Assembly: GCA_009809945.1 (NCBI GenBank) | Contig: WTPW01000443.1 | Coordinates: forward strand, 248,325 to 312,324 | DNA: 64,000 nucleotides | Direction of reading: 5' to 3' | Source of the DNA: Gigaspora margarita | Lineage: Eukaryota; Glomeromycota; Glomeromycetes; Diversisporales; Gigasporaceae | Shown: positions 10,602 through 22,517 of the stretch, piece after piece | Layout: each line of letters begins with the position of its first letter | Position numbering within the stretch: the first letter of the stretch is position 1 | Program-made: the position numbers and the translations under genes | Notes under the pieces: generated by a model | What the model was told of the DNA's origin: nothing | What the model saw: only the letters and a program-made list of their open reading frames with translations | Databases searched by the model: none

Positions 10602-13600
10602 CTATTGTGAATAGAACATTGGATATTCATCTTGTAAATAGGTTAAAAAGGAGCTAACAGTTTGTGGTGAGGGTAAAGATTGTAATCTGTGATGGTATAA
10701 GAATTTGTTGTAGCATATTAATGGCTCATAAATCTCTGATGAATTTGGATAGAAATCGGTGTTTGTTTCTTCTATAGTATTAGTATGTATAGTTGATATA
10801 TTGAGGTTGTTGTCAGATTCATCAGGTAATAGTTCATATTCATTGTATGTCTCTTGTTCTACAGTGTAAATAGAGGTATCTTGTTGTATAGGTAATGATA
10901 GATGAGTATGATATTGGAGTGGTACTTCAGTGTGACATGNNNATATGGTATCTGAAGTACTAGGATTAATTTCTGTAGAGGNNCTCGCCNTTTNAAGCTN
11001 NGTTTTCACAGCTGCGCAGGATACCATAGCCTGTCCTGTACATTGGATCTGGCCATCATAAACCTGGACCTCCACGTAAATGGACTTAACTACCTGTTCA
11101 CTTACCTCATTCTCTTCTAAGAATGGCCCACTAAAAGTGAAGGACATCATTATCTCAGAAGTGGTGGCTGCATTCATGTGATCTACAGAAAAACTTCTTG
11201 AAAAGGATTATATGATGATATTGCAATATGAGATTCTTGTTGTAAATTAGAAGTTGTGTATGGATTGTTTTCTATATTATTCAGATCAAACATAATAACA
11301 TCATCATCTACAGATGAGTTTGAGGGTTGTTGAATTGGTGGAGGGTTGGTTTGAGAATTGNTAAAATCAGTTGNTNTTTTAGTATTTGGTTGTACTNNAG
11401 GTTTGCTNTTGGAATCAGGTTTAGTACTTGTAGTAGGATGATAAAAAATTGATTTGATACTTGGTTTTTTGAATTGGGCATTGAATTTAGTAAATAGAAT
11501 TTTTTGCGCTTCTGGATAAAATTTTTTGTTATATGAATCTTGAATAGATGCAATAGATGGTTTGTCTTCTTTGAGAATATGGAAGTAAGTTATTACTCTA
11601 GCTAAAAAGTCAGTATCAATTGGCTTAGCAGTAATTTTTTCAATTGAACTATGAGGACTAAGGTTATCAATTTGGTCATTAATAGCTGCAGCCTTGTTGT
11701 ATGCATTGAAGAAATTAAAAAGTAAAAACTAAGTCATGTTTGGTTGATTCTTTTTCATTGAGATTATTGAGTTCAAGAAATTGTTTTTCAGTTTTAGTAG
11801 CCATTTGTCGAAATAAAGAGATTGGTGTTCATTTTTGAAATGTAGCAGCATGTTGTGCTTCTTTGTTAAATACTGAAAAATCAAGAGTAGGATGATGGTA
11901 TTTAGGTTTGAAGATGAATTTTGAGGAGCTAAAAAATGATTAAGGGATTCTGCAAAAAAGCTGTATATAAATTTTGGACATTATGCTCAACATCTGAAGG
12001 CAATGTAGAGCAATTTTTTAAATTGCAAGTATGGATATGGTAGAGTGCTGCTTGAAAGCATAGTTGAATCCTTTCACGTAAAGATTCAATTGATGTAATT
12101 TTAAATTCTAATAGGAGAAGTGCTTTGCATGTATCACTAAGTTTGAGTGCAATTTGGTGTTTAATATAGTTATATATTTTCTTTTGGTCAATTTGTGTGA
12201 ATTGCCATTTATAGGTTTCAAAAAACTTTTCAAACCATGTATTTAAGTTTGTTAAATATAGTTTAAGAGAAGGATTTTGTAAAAATTGCTTTTTGGGAAT
12301 ATTGAGAGTGATATTAATATTGAATTTAGTATCATTTTGAATATTAAAGAGGGGTTGATTGATACTATCTTCACTAATATAATAGTGAAGTCTAAGATAA
12401 ATAGGACATATGTTTAAGTCTTAACAGAATTTGTTGGCATTGATTGTTTGGTATTTATCATGTAAAATTAAATGTAAACGAGCAAGTTTTAATGCTACTT
12501 GGTTTCGGTTACATGTAGAATAGTGAGGTATAGAATTGTAGGAGGAAAGTATTTTTGGATAGTTAATTTGAGTAAATAAAGAAGTAGTAAACTCTTTAAG
12601 TAAATCAACCAATGTAGAATGAATAAAGTCAAATGGAATTGTAATTGATTTGTCAATAGAGGGGTTGGCTTCATATATAAGATCAGTGAGAAATTTAGGT
12701 CTTTTACCAGCCATAGCTTTAATTAAATACTTGTAGTTAAATTTAGATTCTGGTGTATTGTGAGTAGCAGGTCTGGTAATGTTTTCTGGATAAATATCAA
12801 TAAGATGAGGTTTAACAAAATCTAGAATTTGGTAGGCTAAGGTGTTACTAAATTTCATATTTTGTTCCATTTCTGGTGTTACTGGGTATTTTTTGAACCA
12901 GTCTAAATCATTAGAAGTATTTCTTGATTGTTTTGGCTTTTGTGTTTCTTCTTTGGCCTAGCTAGAGTCTTTAATTTTTTGAAGAAAAGAGTGGTATAAG
13001 GCTTTTTTGTCTACAGAGGACATTTGTTGGAGTTTAAGAATAACAATTAAAGATTTTTGTTCAAGTGTAAGTGGAGTTGTAGGAGGAAGTGGTTTGAGTT
13101 TGATATCATTAATTTGTGGAGCACAAGCTTTATGAAGTATACAAATATTTTTAAAAAAAACAAGCTACAGCATAGTCTGGAGCATGACTACTTTGTTCTG
13201 TAGCTACACATGGAATATTTTTGATTTTACAAATATAGCATGTATGATAGTGTTAAGAGTGAGCAATAATTGCAGTAGGAGTTTTGTCTGTTTTAATGCT
13301 TGGAAATAACATCCTTGGATTGGCAGAATATAAATCTAGTTGTTTATATGTTTTGGTGTTTGGAGAAGGTGGTAGTTCATCAGTAATTTGTTTAAATTTT
13401 TTAGTAGAGATTGTAGTTGTTGTTTGAGTTGAAGGTTGGCCAATTGTAGTTGGATGATTTATTCTGTAAAATTAAGAAGTAAAGCTAGTGTGGTATTTTT
13501 TGCAATAGCATGTACCAATAGTAGGTTGCTTTGGTACTTGGAAATTATGTTTAGTGCCTTGAATTTCACATGATTCTGGATTAAAGTTAGGTGGAAGAAC

Positions 13601-13717
13601 TTTTAATAAGCTTGGTTTGTTTTGATTCATTCCAATACCATAACGGTGTCTATATTTGGAATAGTAGTAGTCCATATTATAGCTATCAGGTTCTTTGGAA
13701 AAAGTTAAGGTTGGCAT
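10602..13717 (-). pseudogene. LINE-B ORF1 (gag-like), fragmented
   Basis: Upstream of ORF2 on the same strand there are several open pieces: MPTLTFSKEPDSYNMDYYYS at 13717-13472, 149 residues at 12870-12421, 81 residues at 11553-11308 and 191 residues at 11177-10602. A Cys-containing stretch CYICKIKNIPC lies near 13245-13210. No catalytic motif is visible; position and length fit a LINE ORF1 nucleic-acid-binding protein. Many Ns (10940-11000, 11361-11408) and stops interrupt it. Assignment rests on position rather than on recognised homology. Confidence 0.65.
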
Positions 13718-14528
13718 TGTGTTAATATAATTTGGGTTAATAAAAGGTATAGTTTGTGTTTAGTGATAGGTTAATAAAAAAGATATTAAAGAGGGCTTCA
13801 CAAAAAGGTATATTTTGTTTTGTGTAACATATTACCATCAAGAACAGTATATGTTATACAAGTCACATGTTACAAGTCAGTATCACAAGTCATGTGTTAT
13901 ACAGATTATGTGTTATACAAGTTTGACAACTTAGGTAATGTTACTATGTATAAATTACAATAGTTACAAAAAAGGTAAATTTTTAATTTGTGTAAATTAA
14001 ATAATAATTTGTGTAATTAGTAGAGAACCACTAATTTGGGGCTATTTAAAAATGTGGGTAGCACAATTTAAAGGACGTTTATATTACACAAAAATGCCTA
14101 TAGGATTTTTGTAAAAAAAGGAAAAAGGAAAAAAAACCAAAAAAAAAGAAAATAAAATAAAATAAAAAATTTTTTGGTAATATTTGAGTATTTCTGTTAG
14201 TTTTAGAGCTACAAGCATAAAATACAGCTTGTTATGATGGGAAAAGTGGGCTTTTCAACTTTGTTTAAGCTTGCAAAGTAGATTAAAAAGACTGTTTTGT
14301 ATATATTTTAAAAAGAGTCAATTTTAGGCCAAAAGGCCTTTACTTAATAAGTTTAAAGGTTTTTGCAATAATTTTTTAATATTATATGTATTTTCGAGAG
14401 CAGAACAGGTTTATTTAGGAACAAAAACCAGGTTGATTTAATAAAATTTAAAGTTATAAGATATTTTTAAATAATTAAATTAAGAAAATTTGCAAACAAG
14501 TGATTGACAGGGAGAGTGCATTTTTTTT
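13718..14528 (-). promoter_or_regulatory. LINE-B 5' untranslated region
   Basis: Sequence between the first ORF1 Met and the right target-site duplication. It has no ORF. It contains short repeats around 13840-13925 (variants of AAGTCACATGTTATACA). In LINEs this region holds the internal promoter; none was identified here. Confidence 0.5.
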
Positions 14529-14546
14529 TTGTGGAATATAATTGCT
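14529..14546. repeat. Right target-site duplication of LINE-B
   Basis: Matches 4993-5010 in 17 of 18 positions. Confidence 0.9.
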
Positions 14547-14699
14547 GTTCTGCCTAACACAGATCAGTCACATACTTTTCAATCATAATTCTGCAAATTT
14601 CAATAAAACACCTCCAGCTGGCATAGTCCAAATCAATACTATGATTGTGTAATATGAATGCATTTCAATTATGATAAATGATTATAATTAATCATACAT

Positions 14700-15115
14700 T
14701 AACTTGAAACACAATCATCAAAGCAAACAGAATTAAACATCATACTCACCCTGATGATTTATCTGATACAATCATTAAAGTGAACCAAATTAAACATCAT
14801 ACTCACTCTGGTGATTTTATTGAATGATACATTGTTCTGAAACAAATTTGTTAAAGTGAAAAGAATTATGATAAACTTCATATTCATCTTGGTAATTTAT
14901 TGAACAACTTTATAATTACAGTTAATCATACATTCTCCTGAAATACAATCATTAAAGTGAAACAGAATAAAATTCATATTCACACTATAATTTATTAAAC
15001 GAATAAATGATTATAGTTAATTATAAATACATTTTCTTGAAAACTATCTTTAAATAAAAATAATTAAACTTCATACTCACTCTGGTGATTTATTGAATGA
15101 TTAGATAATTCATAG
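14700..15115 (-). repeat. Degenerate tandem array of short intron-like units
   Basis: Read on the - strand, the segment alternates between GTGAGTATGATGTTTAAT-type words and TTTAATGATTGTATTTCAG-type words about 44-50 nt apart. These look like 5' and 3' splice sites. Donor-like copies are at about 15080 (GTGAGT), 14971 (GTGAAT), 14808 and 14749 (GTGAGT). Segments between them share AATGTATGATT...CAATAAATTACCAAG but contain stops. It could be a decayed repeated exon-intron unit or an ordinary minisatellite. It lies just outside LINE-B. Confidence 0.5.
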
Positions 15116-16885
15116 ATTGATTACAAAAATATAATAATGTAATTATCCAAATAAATATATGTTGCAATAATTTACAATTTTAAATAAGAATCAACTAAAA
15201 TTTTTTCACACAATCTGATCATGTTTTGGAATAAGTTGGGTTGCTTTAAAATTATTATTATTTACTATAAAAACTTTTACAAATCTTTATTTTATCAGTT
15301 GATAGAAATAAACATATCAAACCGATAGCTAAGCAAAAAACAAACTGGCCAGGCCCAGAAACACAACTATTAGTCCTAATCAAGAGTGCAAATAAGCCAA
15401 TCTTGCGTGAATTAGCACATGAAGATAGATAAACACAAATTTTAATTAGTTGCATATTCAGGTACTGTCCAACTCTAATAATGATTGTTGGATCTGACAT
15501 AATAAGAAACATGATACAGACAAATCTGTCAAACTCTCACAACCATATAGAACCTGCCATTTTGTAGTATTTTAAACTTTAAACTCAAAGTCAGCTGCTT
15601 AATACAGTATGGGAAACCAATGGCATCACAAATTTAGCTAATGAGGACAATACTAAAGCAATTATAGTTGCTATTCCTGGGAGCATATCCTGTCTCAGCT
15701 TATGCATCAATCCTTGTAGTAACATATAGCTAATTTGAAATTATATATAAGACACATAATGAATTTTGTAGCAAATTTTGATAATTATTTTTTGATAATA
15801 AAAATATAATTTTTGATAATAAAATTTTTGCCTAGTATAAGATTATATAGAATTGATATACTGGCTAAAATTTATATTATCAAAAACTATATTTTTATTA
15901 TCAGCAATTTAACAATTTACTGTAATTTCGATAATTACGTTTATCTCATTAGGGTGAAACCTGAGTTGCGATGCAGTAAATCCATTTACATATTTTTGAA
16001 TTCTAGTAATAAAAAAAAATAAAAAGATCACAGCATACTTATTTAATTAGTACAATTCTGAAAGACAATAATAAAAGTTATTTTTGTACTTTAATCAAGA
16101 GAAAAACCTGTTAAAGTAATACATAGTTAAACAATTCTCATACTATAGATAAATATAGTACTATGAGATGCACATCATAATGTTTAAGTACAGAATTCAT
16201 GTTTCATTGCATTTAATGCATAATATATCATGATACATATGTTTACAAACATTTGATTGAATTTGCAAATCAAAAATACTACTCTGATCCTAATAGGCTA
16301 ATTCGCATTATTATTGTAATATAGATTACTTATTTATGCTTTATTATTCCTTGTTTTTGCACTTGCGACTATACTTGTTATCATATGTGCAAACTTTTTT
16401 TCTACAAAAAACATTTATCGTATATACATATACATGATATTTTCAATTACTGCATATGCAAATACAATATTGGGGTGTTTAGTTAACTATGTAAATCAAA
16501 ACTATATATAGTGCTATATAAAAATTGATTATTAAGGATTTTTTGAATTTAATAATCTGGATAGTGATCAAGGTAGTGACTGGGATTATTTATTACTTTT
16601 TATATATAATTTAATAGTAAGGAGTGATTTGTAAGGTGGGTATGGGTATTATGACACATTTAAATATGCTGATATGAAAACTCTGTCAAATTGACTAACT
16701 ATTTGTCAAACTTTATTAAATTAAGTTTATTTTAACTTAAAATATGTTTTTTTTAAAAAAAAATTTTTATTTACTAAAAAAACCACTTTTCTAATTATGT
16801 AAAATTTAATCCAAAAATCAAGATCGTCAAGGTAATGACCAAAAATGATGCAGGCATATGTAATTAGGTAGGACTACTTTTTTTT
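15116..16885. other. No gene; contains one long hairpin
   Basis: AT-rich, no supported reading frame. A pair of arms of about 40 bp, at 15792-15832 and 15865-15903, are near-perfect reverse complements built around TGATAATAAAAATATA. Confidence 0.6.
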
Positions 16886-16889
16886 GCAT

Positions 16890-17519
16890 TTTTTTTTAAT
16901 TCGTTTTGCCTCTCTAATATGTTGTTGTTTCATTTTCATACGGTCCCTTTCCTCCTTCTTCTGCTTGCGAATTTCTTGCTTCTGCACTTTCTTGGCCTCC
17001 CATTCTATCCGCTGTTGAGTAGCTATTTCTTTTTGTTGTCATTTTTCGTTGGCAGTTTTTTTAGCTTCTTTCTCCGCTTCCCTCAACAAACGCAATGATT
17101 CTTCATTTGTGAGAAGCTGGGCAAAAGGCATGGTCTTGCGTTTTTTTCAGTTGTTGAGTTTTGGGCTATTCTTCTTCTTTCCCTAGTTCTTCGATCTGCT
17201 TCAAACATTGGTGCAAAGGGTATTTAAGCACCAGCTGCAAGGGACTGGTACCAGGCTTTTTATAGAGTTCTAGTTCAGTTTCTAAGTGCTCAACCCTCTT
17301 ATTAAGCGACTCTATTTCTAATCACAATTCTTCATTTGCAGAGGTTGGGCTAAGGTGATTTGGAATGATCCTAGATAAAGTAGATGAAGTTAGTATAGTA
17401 GGCAGGTAAGTTGGTTGTTCTAGGTCGAATCTTTGTGTTCTCATTGAGGGCTCTAGATGGCTAGGACTAATGGCATTAGGATTGAATGGCCTTATGCATC
17501 CTTTTTTGGACAATTTTTG
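16890..17519 (-). pseudogene. C-terminal remnant of a pogo/Tigger (DDE_1) transposase
   Basis: The - strand reads MSKKGCIRPFNPNAISPSHL from 17513, a stop, then a leucine-heptad segment (ESLNKRVEHLETELELYKK) near 17310-17250. After a frameshift follows a highly charged coiled coil starting MPFAQLLTNEESLRLLREAE at about 17130 and ending in Lys/Arg-rich sequence near 16895. One in-frame TGA interrupts the coiled coil. This arrangement resembles the tails of pogo/Tigger transposases common in Glomeromycotina. No DDE catalytic core is present, so only the tail remains. A pogo-type MITE lies next to it at 17656-17828. Confidence 0.6.
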
Positions 17520-17653
17520 ATGATTAAAAGCACTTTATTCTTATCCTCAACTTTAATATTCAAAATTTCATATTCTATTAGCATCATCTATTTCTACAGA
17601 TTTTGATAATAAATGAATGCCTTGCTTTTTTTTTGACTCCAATTCTATCATTA

Positions 17654-17830
17654 TACAGTCGACTCCTGCAATAGTCACATCTCACTATAGTTACAATCAC
17701 ACTATAATCACATTAATTTATTAATCTGATCATATAAACCATATGAATTCTTTCTCACTTTAGTCACAATTTCGCAATAGGCCCATAAAATGCTGATTTT
17801 GGCATGTGACTATTGTGGAAGTTGACTGTG
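17654..17830. mobile_element. pogo-type MITE, 173 bp
   Basis: TA then CAGTCGACTCCTGCAATAGTCAC at the left; the right end is the inverted form ending AAGTTGACTG followed by TG (a changed TA). The CAGTCGAC end and TA target site are those of pogo/Tigger-like elements and fit the transposase tail at 16890-17519. Confidence 0.75.
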
Positions 17831-18600
17831 GTTGCTATTTCACTAGCATTCTCTATATTTGTTGATTTTTGTTATTTTTGTATTCAAATTGTTCACATAT
17901 CTTTAAAATTGTCATCTCTTAATTGCTTGTATTCTTTAAACTTGTAAAAATTTATTTACCTCTTAAGATCCATTGTATTTTGAAAACCAAAAAAAAAAGT
18001 TTTAGGTATCACATACAAATGCCATTAATATATTACTAATTAGATTGCCAAAAACAAAGTCAGATAAAGGAACAAATTTTTATTAACAATACTACTTATT
18101 TCTTAGCTCACAGATAATTAATTCACAGATAATTGCATTTCATAGACAGGTTATTTCACTGACAGCTCAATTCACAGATTAAAGTAATTCTAATCATTGT
18201 TATTAGGATTTGATACAATTTACAAAAAGAATTTATTAGTTAAATGAGCTATCAGGGAAATAAGCTGTCTATGAAATGACTTGTCTATAGATTAATCATC
18301 TGTAAAACATATTAGCAGATTTACAGAATTGGACCTTTTTTCAAACCCCTGATTTTCATATAATTTTGCAAATCAAACTACCTTATCTCTAAGATCTAAT
18401 GGGTTGGCACTTATCTAATAGGTTTATTTATATTGATCAGTTATTTGTTAATCATCTGACCATCATCTGACCAATCAATTTTTGTAAACAATCATATTTT
18501 GGGAACCATTTTTAGGACCAATTTCAATTCTATAAATCTGCTGATATGATAATATTACCTGTGAATTGTCTATTAATTAGATTGTTTATGAAATGATTGG
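17831..18600. other. No gene recognised
   Basis: AT-rich sequence. Around 18100-18330 there are loosely self-similar words (ACAGATAATT, GACAGGTTATTTC), possibly an old palindromic element. Nothing coding was supported. Confidence 0.5.
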
Positions 18601-18890
18601 TGGTAAAATAATAAGAATCCTGAATATTTCCTTTGTATCTAGATTACTGGATATCCATCATGAGTAAATCAAAAAATATTTTCAGAATTTAAATAAACAG
18701 ATCCTTTATATAAAGTAGTTTGAAAACTAAATCCAGGAAAAAAGTCTTGATAATCTATAATTCCAAATCAATAGAATCCTGACAATTATTAATCCTGAAT
18801 AATAAAATCCCAACAGTTAATAATCCTAAATATAAAAAAATAAAGTATTAAATAATACTTTATTGTTTAGGGGCATGCCATTTATCACGT
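18600..18890. repeat. Dispersed repeat R, copy 1
   Basis: Runs of AATCCTGA/AATAATCCTGAATAAT leading to GGGGCATGCCATTTATCA. The reverse complement of the same pattern is at 43360-43590 (GATAAATGGCATGCTTC, then ATTCAGGATTATTAACT). Confidence 0.65.
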
Positions 18891-18916
18891 AATTTATACC
18901 ATAGATACAATGTCTA

Positions 18917-19279
18917 TAGCTCTCCCACAAAATTTTTTACCTCTCACTTGATTTTAACCAATCAAAATTTAAGATCAGGTGTAATTTAAAAATCAAAGCG
19001 AACTTGCTTTTTTACAAAAAAACAGGAATAGCTCTAAATTTTTATTAGAAAACCATCTACTGCGTCCTAAGTAAAAAAGTTCCTCATAAAATTTTACTAG
19101 TAGCTGCTATATTTTTCTAACCCTAACCCTAACTATAATGGGTTTTTTTAGTTTTAATTTTACGTGTAAGTTTTTCACTTAGAAAACAAAACACATTTGT
19201 TTTGACTTTCATGTTACAACTGATTCTAAATTTTGATTGGATGAAATCACGTGGGGGTAAAAATTTTGTGGGAGAGCTA
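18917..19279. mobile_element. MITE family GCTCTCCCAC, copy 1 (359 bp, TA target site)
   Basis: Element 18919-19277 starts GCTCTCCCACAAAATTTTTT and ends AAAATTTTGTGGGAGAGC, flanked on both sides by TA as in Tc1/mariner-type insertions. A second copy is at 51354-51711. Both carry an internal telomere-like CCCTAACCCTAAC. Confidence 0.88.
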
Positions 19280-19345
19280 CTACTAATCATGGATACATGG
19301 GTCAGGGTGGTGATCACATCTATATATAATATATATAATATATAT

Positions 19346-19987
19346 ATTAAATGGGAATAGAATTTGTTTACTCGTGACATGTTGCACCCCATGATTCAAC
19401 CAATCAAATCGCCCAATTTTGTAGACAAAAAATTTTTTTTAAAAAACTAAAAATTCTACTAGTAAAATATAAGAATAAATAAGCGATAGCTAGAAATATA
19501 GTGTAAAATTTTATTCTGAACAACTTTTTCTAAGTTATAAAGATAGATTATCTTAGTAAAAACGATGTTTTATAAGAAAAAACAAATTCTCCAACGTTAG
19601 CACATATAGAACTTTTTTTTACTAATTTAATCTATATTTATGTTTAAGTATTATCTGCAAAATTTTGCGCTAAATCACTTTTTCTAAGTCCATAAGGTAG
19701 ATTGTTTTAGTAAAAAAAAGTTTTATATGTGCTAACTTTTGAAATTTTTGTTTTTTCTTATAAAACGTTTTTTTTACTAAGACAATCTATTTTTGTAACT
19801 TAGAAAAAGTTGTTTAGAATAAAATTTTACGTTATATAGTATGCTATTTTATATATATTTTACACTTTATTAAGTAAATCTTTAATTTTTTAAAAATTTT
19901 TTTTTTGTCTACAATATCGAGCGATTTGATTGGTCGAATCAGGGTGTGACATGTCGCGAGTGCGACAAAATTATATTCCCATATTAA
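19346..19987. mobile_element. 632-bp fold-back element with ~75-bp terminal inverted repeats
   Basis: The left end from 19351 (ATGGGAATAGAATTTTG-like, then GATTCAACCAATCAAATCGC) is repeated inverted at the right end up to 19982 (GCGATTTGATTGGTCGAATC ... ATTCCCAT). The interior is also largely self-complementary. ATTAA occurs directly on each side (19346-19350 and 19983-19987), a likely 5-bp target duplication. No coding capacity. Confidence 0.85.
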
Positions 19988-20169
19988 ATTATATACAGTA
20001 TATTATATACTTTACAAAAAAATACAAATTTTAAGATATGCAAATATTTGCCAAAAATAAGGATTATTTAGTACATTATAAGCTTTTAAAGCAATAATTT
20101 AGGAATTTAATTCTAAATTTTTAAAATATTAACAATTATTTAGGCCTTCAAAATAGCAAATTTTATGCA

Positions 20170-20425
20170 TTTTAAAAAGTGATATTATTGTAATATAATT
20201 GTAATAATTTTATCGATTTATTGGGAATTTATTTAGCATATTAAAGCAAAACTTAAGCTATTTTTAAAAGTAATATTATTGTAATATAATTGTAATAATT
20301 TTATCAACTTATTAGCAATTTATTTAGCATATTAAGGCAAAACTTAAACCTTTTTAAAAGTAATAATATAGCAATATTATTATGATAATTTTATCAAATT
20401 ATTAGCATTATATTTTGCATGTAAA
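20170..20425. repeat. Tandem repeat, 3 copies of about 90 bp
   Basis: Three successive units contain AATATTATTGTAATATAATT followed by TAATTTTATC and a TTTAGCATATTAA segment; the third copy is more diverged. Confidence 0.8.
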
Positions 20426-20940
20426 TACTGCAAAATTCTATTTTATGTTTACAAACATTAGTTTCAACTACAATTAATGCATTTATATAACCTTATAGAA
20501 TTTATTCTATAAAGTATTAGAAGTATAGTTAAAAATCTATATTATCTGCTAAAATTTTAATAACTCATGATAAGATAAACCAAAAATCAATATACAAAAT
20601 GCTAAATAAATATATAATAAAACTTCATAATTAATAATACAAATATCTTTTTGAGAAATTTATTGTAATTTTGCAACAAATGTTAAAAGGCCAGACAAAT
20701 ATTCATAGTGAATAGTATCACAACATTAGTATAGATTGTGCGATGATCGATAATATACTAACTTTTTTTAAATAAGCACAGATGTATTTTCATGACCAAT
20801 ATTACCAATTATGTCAGTGTGAAGGTAAATTTTGCTACCCTAGTAATTACTGTGGCTACGAGGTAACATGGTTTGTTATTCTAAAAATCTTGGAAGATAT
20901 TTGATGTTTTCAAGATAATGCTGATCTCTAGGTTCTTTAG
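20426..20940. other. No gene recognised
   Basis: AT-rich spacer between the 90-bp tandem repeat and the pogo-type MITE cluster. Confidence 0.5.
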
Positions 20941-21094
20941 TACAGTTAATACTGTCTAATTGTATGTCATCTGTCAGAGACTATAAAAGTATATGCATTT
21001 AAGCTATAAGAACCATATTTGTGTAAAGAAATTTTTTATGCATTTAGAAAGTATATGCAATTAGGCAGTATGCATTTAGACTGTATCGACTGTA
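20941..21094. mobile_element. pogo-type MITE, copy A (150 bp)
   Basis: TA target site on both sides; element 20943-21092 starts CAGTTAATACTGTCTAATTG and ends GACTGTATCGACTG. The interior carries TATGCATTTAAGCTATAAG, shared with the copies below. Confidence 0.8.
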
Positions 21095-21145
21095 GTTACA
21101 TCATCGGCATATTCAATACCGATTATCATAAAAAATTTCAAAATA

Positions 21146-21288
21146 TACAGTCGATATTTCATATACTCTCTAAATGCATAAAAAAGTTCTTAACACAAAT
21201 ATGGTTCTTATAGCCTAAATGCATATACTGTCTATATGCATAAAAAGACTCTGAACAGATGACATGCAATTAGACAGTATCGACTATA
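21146..21288. mobile_element. pogo-type MITE, copy B (139 bp)
   Basis: TA, CAGTCGATATTTC at the left, GACAGTATCGACTA, TA at the right. The interior is the reverse complement of copy A. Confidence 0.78.
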
Positions 21289-21388
21289 CATTTTTATTTC
21301 AATATTTATTCTGGCACTATGTGTTTTGTAGCCATTATAACCGTTACTCTTTCAGTTATTTTTTTTAAGTTAAAACAGATTCAAATAA

Positions 21389-21555
21389 TACAGTCGACAC
21401 TGTCTAATTGCATACTATCTGTCAGACTTTTTTTATACATATATACAATATATGCATTTAAGCTATAAGAACTATATGTATTTACGTTAAAAAATTTTTA
21501 GTATTTAGAGATTATATGCAATTAGACTGTATGCATTTAGACAGTATCAACTGTA
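21389..21555. mobile_element. pogo-type MITE, copy C (163 bp)
   Basis: TA, CAGTCGACACTGTCTAATTG at the left, AGACAGTATCAACTG, TA at the right. Same interior words as copy A. Confidence 0.8.
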
Positions 21556-22515
21556 ATAAATTAACAATAATACATATGAATTAAAAAAAAACCTTCTGAT
21601 AGTTTTATTAAGTTCAATTCGGTGATTATTGTGTTCGCCTCATAATACATATCCATAACTTTAGCGACCATAAATGTACGCAGAATTATTTTTCTGAAGA
21701 ATTCGATATTTAAACTTTGGGGTTTCATGTTTACTTATTTGGTTTTGCAAAAATATCAAATAGTAATTATATTTTGAACGATTCATAAAATGCCTTTCAT
21801 TTTTCGATTACTCATATAATTGTTAGATATTGTATCAAAGGTTTGAGGTGAAAGAAGAAAAAGCTTGCGAATTGTTTGAAATCATATTGAACGAAAGAAA
21901 TTATAATAAAATTTTATTCGATTTATATATTTTTTCTACACAATTAATGTGGCATATTCCAATCAGTATAAATTTTTAATTGAAATATTAATACAAATCA
22001 TGAATAGAGAAATTTTTTTTAAAAAAATTTTTTTAAAAAAAAATTTATTTTAAATTTTATCTCTTACCTTCCCTCTTCTTTTCTCTCTTTTGAAAAAGGA
22101 TTGGCAACATTTTAGAGTTCACCAATTTCCTCCGTCACTGTGAGTTCGACACCTATTTTCCTTTCGTCCACTCAGCCTGTGAATACTGATGAGGATGCGA
22201 TCTCTTTTAAATGAGCTTGATCAGAGATTTTATAAGACCAACTTGATTTGATGGTTTACATTATTCCCTTCTCTTAGTGAAAAATAAAATGAGTATATAC
22301 AGAAAAAAGTTGGTTTGAAAAAATTTTTTAAATTTTTAGTATAAATTCGCCTCGTACCTTTATATTCCTTCCCCTCTTTGAAAAAAATGTGATGTATCAA
22401 ATTGGTCTAGCCTTTCTTGTCGTTAAAGATTAATTGTACTTGTTCTCTTGTCCCTGTATTGTAAAAAGTCTTACCCAATCACGAGAACTAAATTCATGAT
22501 TCTCATTCTTATATT
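21556..22515. other. No gene recognised
   Basis: AT-rich with long A and T runs (22010-22050). No supported reading frame or repeat. Confidence 0.5.
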
Positions 22516-22517
22516 TA

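Larger units (their letters stand above)
5011..14528 (-). mobile_element. LINE-B: full-length, decayed APE/RT/RNase H non-LTR retrotransposon
   Basis: About 9.5 kb bounded by an 18-bp target-site duplication, with a poly(A) end at 5011-5022 (poly(T) on +) and a 5' end abutting the right duplication. In - strand order it has a 5' region, a gag-like ORF1, then ORF2 with AP endonuclease, reverse transcriptase, RNase H and a CxxC...HxxxC motif. Both TSD copies are almost identical, so the 5' end is complete rather than truncated. Multiple stops, frameshifts and clusters of N make every reading frame discontinuous. A 3' UTR fragment of the same family lies at 45650-45845. Confidence 0.93.

Noticed and set aside
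15258..15512. 84-residue - frame
   Set aside because: No recognisable motif and no neighbouring exon signals.
19120..19140. CCCTAACCCTAAC as evidence of a chromosome end
   Set aside because: It lies inside a MITE that recurs elsewhere with the same motif.
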